Shown piece by piece: positions 60,323-64,000 of a stretch of 64,000 bases of DNA. The translations under genes and the position numbers were made by a program. The stretch is from assembly GCF_030812855.1 (NCBI RefSeq), contig NZ_JAUSTK010000006.1, forward strand, positions 1-64,000, given 5' to 3'. The stretch comes from Paenibacillus wynnii (lineage in GTDB: Bacteria; Bacillota; Bacilli; Paenibacillales; Paenibacillaceae). Below the pieces are notes generated by a model, which was not told the DNA's origin, ran no database searches, and was given only the letters and a program-made list of their open reading frames with translations. Position 1 is the first letter of the stretch. Every line of letters starts with the position of its first letter.

Positions 60323-61909
60323 TTAAACGACTACGGCAGCTTCATTGACGTAATCACCTTTGATATACCATGTTTTTGTATCTGTAATTCTGACGTGAAC
60401 TAAGGTGCCGATTAACTCCTTCGAACCTTCGAAATGGACCAGCTTGTTGCTGCTGGAACGTCCAGAAAGCATTTCTGTGTTATTCTTGCTCTCGCCTTCT
60501 ACCAACACTTCTACTACTTCACCTAGCATACGGTCATTACTAATACGGCTGTTCTCTTTAATGAGATCATTTAACCGTTGCAGTCGCGCACTCTTAACCT
60601 CCATCGGCACATTATCCTCCATGCTTGCGGCCGGTGTACCTTCACGCGGAGAATAAATGAATGTATAGGCCATATCGAAGCCTACTTCTCGAACCAAGGA
60701 CAACGTATCTTCGAACTGCTCCTCGGTTTCACCGGGGAAACCAACAATTATGTCGGTGGTTAGGACCGGATTCTTCACAGCTGCCTTAATTTTGTCCACA
60801 AGCTCCAAATAGCGCTCACGCGTATATTTTCGACTCATCTTCTTGAGTACTTCAGTGCTGCCTGATTGTACCGGCAAATGGATATGCTCTGAAAGGTTGC
60901 CGCCTTTGCCCAGTACTTCGATCAAACGGTCATCAAAATCACGCGGGTGGGAGGTCATGAAACGAATACGCGGAATATCTATCAATCTCATATCATCCAT
61001 TAAATCCCCGAAGGTATAGTTAATATCCGTAAAATCCTTGCCATAAGCGTTCACATTCTGTCCAAGCAGAGTCACTTCCTTGAAGCCCTGCCGCGCTAGA
61101 TCACGAACCTCCGCAATAACATCCTCCGGTCGACGGCTTCTTTCCTTACCTCGTGTGAAAGGAACAATGCAATACGTACAGAACTTATCACAGCCGTACA
61201 TAATATTAACCCAAGCACGCATTCCCTCACGCTTTTTAGGCAGGTTCTCTATAATGTCGCCTTCCTTAGACCAAACCTCTATGACTAGTTCCTTGCTGAA
61301 CATGGCTTCCTTAATTAAGTGAGGCAGACGGTGAATATTGTGAGTGCCGAATATCATATCAACGAAACTGTGCTTAGACATGATCCGGTTCACAACACCT
61401 TCTTCCTGAGACATACAACCGCAGATTCCCAGTAGAAGTCCCGGCTTCTCAATCTTGAGATTCTTCAGGTGACCTAATTCCCCAAATACCTTATCCTCTG
61501 CGTTCTCCCGAATGGCACAGGTATTCAGTAGAATAATATCGGCCTCATTGCGATCATCCACGCTGCGGTATCCCATTTGTTCGAGCATGCCCTTCATGGT
61601 TTCCGTATCATGCTCATTCATTTGGCATCCATATGTGGTGATATGGTAGAACTTATCCACTCCAAAGCTCATCATATCCTCTGGAATGTTAAAATCATAG
61701 TGAACTTCTATGTCTTCCTTGCCGCGCCGTTTACCATCTTTATAATCCGGTTGGCTATTAATTTGAACATTTCTACCTTTAATACGGTAAGTAGTTTTGC
61801 CTTCTTCTTCGGAAATCACTTTGGCATCCGAAAAATCGAAATACTTGGCATAATTTTTCGCACCCTTGCCGGATTTTAAGTCCGGTGAGTTATTGTTCCC
61901 CTTAGTCAT
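60323..61909 (-). CDS. miaB: tRNA-2-methylthio-N6-dimethylallyladenosine synthase MiaB
   Basis: Adds the methylthio group at C2 of i6A37 after MiaA. The protein has about 528 residues from the ATG at 61909 (AAGGAT upstream). An N-terminal extension of about 90 residues is typical of Bacilli. The auxiliary-cluster Cys are in TYGCQMN, LNTCAIR and GICGCM. The radical-SAM motif is CDKFCTYC, followed by [16 protein letters not shown] and a C-terminal TRAM domain. All six cluster Cys are present. Confidence 0.97.
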   Translation of the reverse strand: MTKGNNNSPDLKSGKGAKNYAKYFDFSDAKVISEEEGKTTYRIKGRNVQINSQPDYKDGKRRGKEDIEVHYDFNIPEDMMSFGVDKFYHITTYGCQMNEHDTETMKGMLEQMGYRSVDDRNEADIILLNTCAIRENAEDKVFGELGHLKNLKIEKPGLLLGICGCMSQEEGVVNRIMSKHSFVDMIFGTHNIHRLPHLIKEAMFSKELVIEVWSKEGDIIENLPKKREGMRAWVNIMYGCDKFCTYCIVPFTRGKERSRRPEDVIAEVRDLARQGFKEVTLLGQNVNAYGKDFTDINYTFGDLMDDMRLIDIPRIRFMTSHPRDFDDRLIEVLGKGGNLSEHIHLPVQSGSTEVLKKMSRKYTRERYLELVDKIKAAVKNPVLTTDIIVGFPGETEEQFEDTLSLVREVGFDMAYTFIYSPREGTPAASMEDNVPMEVKSARLQRLNDLIKENSRISNDRMLGEVVEVLVEGESKNNTEMLSGRSSSNKLVHFEGSKELIGTLVHVRITDTKTWYIKGDYVNEAAVVV

Positions 61910-62028
61910 GCTGTACACATCCTTTATAATGAAGCATCAATTAAGCTTTGCTGTTTAATAGAATTATTTATTACTCAAGTAAAAATTATAGCATAAGCTT
62001 TTGCTGCAATCCATGCATTACAAATTTA

Positions 62029-62057
62029 AAAGACACTCAGGGAAAAACCCTGAGTGC
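62029..62057 (-). terminator. Terminator of the FhuF-like gene
   Basis: CACTCAGGG-TTTTT-CCCTGAGTG is a perfect nine-base stem. The minus strand continues TCTTTTAAATTT. Confidence 0.85.
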
Positions 62058-62075
62058 CTCATGACAAATATTTGT

Positions 62076-62900
62076 TCAACCCTTCCCTGTCTGGCACTGG
62101 TATTCCTCCCGCTTCACCGCACGCTGCTCTTCACTTAACCGCGGGCAGGTATAACAGAAGTCGCTTCCTTCTGTACGGTAATTCAGGCAGCAGGCCGATT
62201 TGATCGCCGTAAGGCGGTTAGGATCAGACAGCGGTTCCACTTGGCGGATCTTGACTGCAAACGGATTATTAGCACGGCCGAATATGGCGGACGGCTCCAG
62301 CCCCTCCCGAAGATATTGATAATCTTGGAGAAGGCGGTGTTTCGTCTGTTCATTCCGTTCCTCAGAAATCAAACCGCTAATCTCACGGTAGAATCGGGTT
62401 GGCCACTGACCCCATAGCTGTCCGATGGGTATACCACTTACAAAAGACAAACTCTCCAGCAAAGGTCTAGCTTGCCCGCTGTAAAATCCGGAAATGGCCG
62501 CTGCACGCCATGGCAGCCTTTGCGTTTCTCCTCCCGGGCATGCCGTTTCGCTCCAACGGAGCGGCCTAAATAAAAGACGCGTTTTATTGTCCTTCGTGAC
62601 TAAGTCCAGGAATAAATTGTCCAGTGAGAAATCTGGTTCCGTCTCATGGACTGAGATAGCGTACTGCAGCGCAAGACCCACGCTTCCGAACCATCCGGCA
62701 AGAAATGTGGCTGCTGCCGTACGGTCTACCCCGCGGATCAATACGGTGTACTTGTTGAGGAATGACGTCATCCCTTCTTCATGCAGAAGCTCCGTTACCG
62801 GTGTATAGTAGGACCTGTTCTCCGAAGGGACCAGGCTGATATCGTACCTTGTCTCCAACTGCTCTTTCAATAGATCCGGAAGTTTCCGGGTATCGTTCAT
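62076..62900 (-). CDS. FhuF-like ferric-siderophore reductase
   Basis: A 274-residue protein with the C-terminal 2Fe-2S motif CC-x10-C-x2-C (ACCLNYRTEGSDFCYTC), the hallmark of FhuF. Upstream are the conserved AATFLAGWFGSVGLALQYAI and LWGQWPTRFYRE. It reduces iron from hydroxamate-type siderophores in characterised relatives. AGGAGGC lies upstream of the ATG, and a Fur box overlaps the promoter exit. It is monocistronic. Confidence 0.85.
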   Translation of the reverse strand: MNDTRKLPDLLKEQLETRYDISLVPSENRSYYTPVTELLHEEGMTSFLNKYTVLIRGVDRTAAATFLAGWFGSVGLALQYAISVHETEPDFSLDNLFLDLVTKDNKTRLLFRPLRWSETACPGGETQRLPWRAAAISGFYSGQARPLLESLSFVSGIPIGQLWGQWPTRFYREISGLISEERNEQTKHRLLQDYQYLREGLEPSAIFGRANNPFAVKIRQVEPLSDPNRLTAIKSACCLNYRTEGSDFCYTCPRLSEEQRAVKREEYQCQTGKG

Positions 62901-62921
62901 AGCCGCCTGTGCCTCCTCGAT

Positions 62922-62936
62922 TGAGAACTATTATCA
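62922..62936. promoter_or_regulatory. Candidate Fur box of the FhuF-like gene
   Basis: On the minus strand TGATAAT-A-GTTCTCA matches the 7-1-7 Fur core TGATAAT-N-ATTATCA at 12 of 14 positions. It lies immediately downstream of the -10. Confidence 0.65.
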
Positions 62937-62941
62937 CTAAT

Positions 62942-62970
62942 ATTGTAGGGTAAACATCCAAATTAATCAA
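62942..62970 (-). promoter_or_regulatory. Promoter of the FhuF-like gene
   Basis: TTGATT (62965-62970), 17 bp, TACAAT (62942-62947). The Fur box begins six bases downstream, over the expected start of transcription. Confidence 0.7.
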
Positions 62971-63080
62971 TATTCTATATCGGATGGACTTCTATCCTGT
63001 TAAAGGTGAGGCGCTACGCGAACGGATCGTTGTTCCAAACGCTGCCACTTTTCCACAATATATGAAGTTAAAGAGTCATC

Positions 63081-63117
63081 AACAACAAAAAAACCGCACG
63101 GCTATTCAGCCGTACGT
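63081..63117 (-). terminator. Terminator downstream of the flavin oxidoreductase
   Basis: CGTACGGCT-GAAT-AGCCGTGCG on the minus strand is followed by GTTTTTTTG. It lies about 90 bp after the oxidoreductase stop. The rest of the 308-bp gap holds nothing recognisable except the FhuF promoter. Confidence 0.8.
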
Positions 63118-63208
63118 TTCTTTGTTCTTGAGCAACCTTAATAACCAAATTAACATTAATAAATTTCACTGTTCAGCTTCGGCCAATCATTCAGCGTTAT
63201 TCACATGT

Positions 63209-64000
63209 CTAGCTCAGAGTCTTAGTCGCCGCAGGAGTAAAAGGAATAATATCATCCGTTCTACCGCTTTGAACTTTTGCCGGCCACGCCGGGTCAACGA
63301 TGAGCGCTCTGCCTACGGCTACGAGATCAAATTCCTCTTTCTCCAGCTTCTCCAGCAAACGTCCGATATTATCCTCATCATTCTTCTCGACTTCTCCTCC
63401 GACAAAATCACTGTTCAGACCCACCGAACCCACTGTGATGCTTGGTTTGCCGGTTATTTTCTTGGTCCAGCCCGCCAGATTCAGCTCGGAGCCTTCGAAT
63501 TCAGGCAGCCAGAAGCGGCGAGTCGAACAATGAAAGATATCAACCCCGGCTTCGCTGAGTGGAGCCAGGAACTGAGCCAGTTCTTCAGGATTCTTCGCCA
63601 GCTTACCGTTATAATCCCCCGATTTCCACTGCGAGAAGCGAAGTACTATCGGAAATTCAGGTCCGACTGCGCGGCGGCACGCCTCGATAATCTCCACGGC
63701 AAAGGTAGTACGAGCTACGAAATCTCCACCGTAACGATCCGTGCGTTTATTGGTTTTTTCCCAGAAAAACTGGTCGATAAGGTAACCATGAGCGCCATGC
63801 AGCTCTATACCATCAAAACCGATGCGCTTAGCGTCTGCAGCGGCTTGGGCAAATGCAGCGACAATTCCGTCAATTTCGCTTTGTGTCATTGGCTCTGTAA
63901 CGGGCTCACCGGCAAGATTCAGACCGGAAGGCCCAATAGGGAGAGCCTCGGCATTGGGTAGATCGCCTTTTGAACGAGCCATACCGACATGCCACAGTTG
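63209..64000 (-). CDS. Old Yellow Enzyme family NADH:flavin oxidoreductase, partial
   Basis: The C-terminal about 264 residues of an FMN enzyme that reduces activated alkenes and nitro compounds. The frame continues past the window edge (QLWHVGMARSKG reads in from position 64000), so about 100 N-terminal residues are missing. Seen are the FMN/substrate loop GFDGIELHGAHGYLIDQFF, KRTDRYGGDF and the C-terminal phosphate loop VAVGRALIVDPAWP. HGAH has His-x2-His, the pair that binds the substrate carbonyl. Confidence 0.92.
   Translation of the reverse strand, partial: QLWHVGMARSKGDLPNAEALPIGPSGLNLAGEPVTEPMTQSEIDGIVAAFAQAAADAKRIGFDGIELHGAHGYLIDQFFWEKTNKRTDRYGGDFVARTTFAVEIIEACRRAVGPEFPIVLRFSQWKSGDYNGKLAKNPEELAQFLAPLSEAGVDIFHCSTRRFWLPEFEGSELNLAGWTKKITGKPSITVGSVGLNSDFVGGEVEKNDEDNIGRLLEKLEKEEFDLVAVGRALIVDPAWPAKVQSGRTDDIIPFTPAATKTLS

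Noticed and set aside
62984..63961. 325-residue plus-strand open frame
   Set aside because: Mostly antisense to the flavin oxidoreductase gene, which has clear conserved motifs; crosses its terminator.

Overview
The window is a stretch of a Bacillota chromosome, most likely Paenibacillus or a close relative. The evidence is spore genes (spoVK, cotE), the glnR-glnA pair with a perfect GlnR box, mutS-mutL, hfq-miaA, ricA-miaB, bacillithiol-type YpdA, strong AGGAGG-type ribosome sites, frequent TTG/GTG starts and moderate GC. No rRNA, tRNA, prophage or CRISPR locus is visible.

Layout. 0.1-1.5 kb: a decayed ISL3-type insertion sequence. 1.6-21.9 kb: a conserved block, nearly all on the minus strand: glnA, glnR, a ynbB-like PLP enzyme, hflX, spoVK, a DUF218 protein, a DUF402 phosphatase, a class A penicillin-binding protein, hfq, miaA, an RsmJ-like methyltransferase, mutL, mutS, a GC-rich amidoligase gene and cotE. 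The order matches Bacillus subtilis in outline, but mutL and mutS are separated by about 14 copies of a 51-bp hairpin repeat. 22-59.6 kb: mixed-strand accessory material with an HD-GYP protein, an aromatic-acid-exporter-like protein, an SsuABC-like importer, a lipoprotein alpha-amylase, azoreductase, rsgA, ypdA, several ABC exporters, CobW and MoaB proteins, a pirin/MarR pair, a two-gene pyruvate:ferredoxin-type oxidoreductase and an NAD salvage operon (Nudix regulator, pncA, pncB). 59.8-61.9 kb: ricA-miaB, which in B. subtilis lie next to cotE, so about 38 kb separates them here. 62-64 kb: a Fur-box-controlled FhuF-like iron reductase and a partial Old Yellow Enzyme cut by the window edge.

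How the genes connect. Nitrogen: GlnR controls glnRA through a box upstream of the promoter. tRNA A37 modification: miaA and miaB are both present. Mismatch repair: MutS and MutL both carry apparent beta-clamp motifs. NAD salvage: nicotinamidase and nicotinate phosphoribosyltransferase sit behind a Nudix-winged-helix regulator. Multidrug efflux: the bmrC-bmrD pair follows a small leader ORF and a strong intrinsic terminator, the layout of ribosome-mediated attenuation known from B. subtilis bmrBCD.

The most unusual material is non-coding. Two tandem arrays 40 kb apart (15.95-16.69 kb and 56.33-56.59 kb) share the same 51-bp period and the same hairpin core but have different spacer sequence. 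A third intergenic region has related hairpins. A promoter, a 27-codon ORF and two near-identical terminators precede rsgA. A separate interspersed element occurs twice (48.0 and 59.7 kb).
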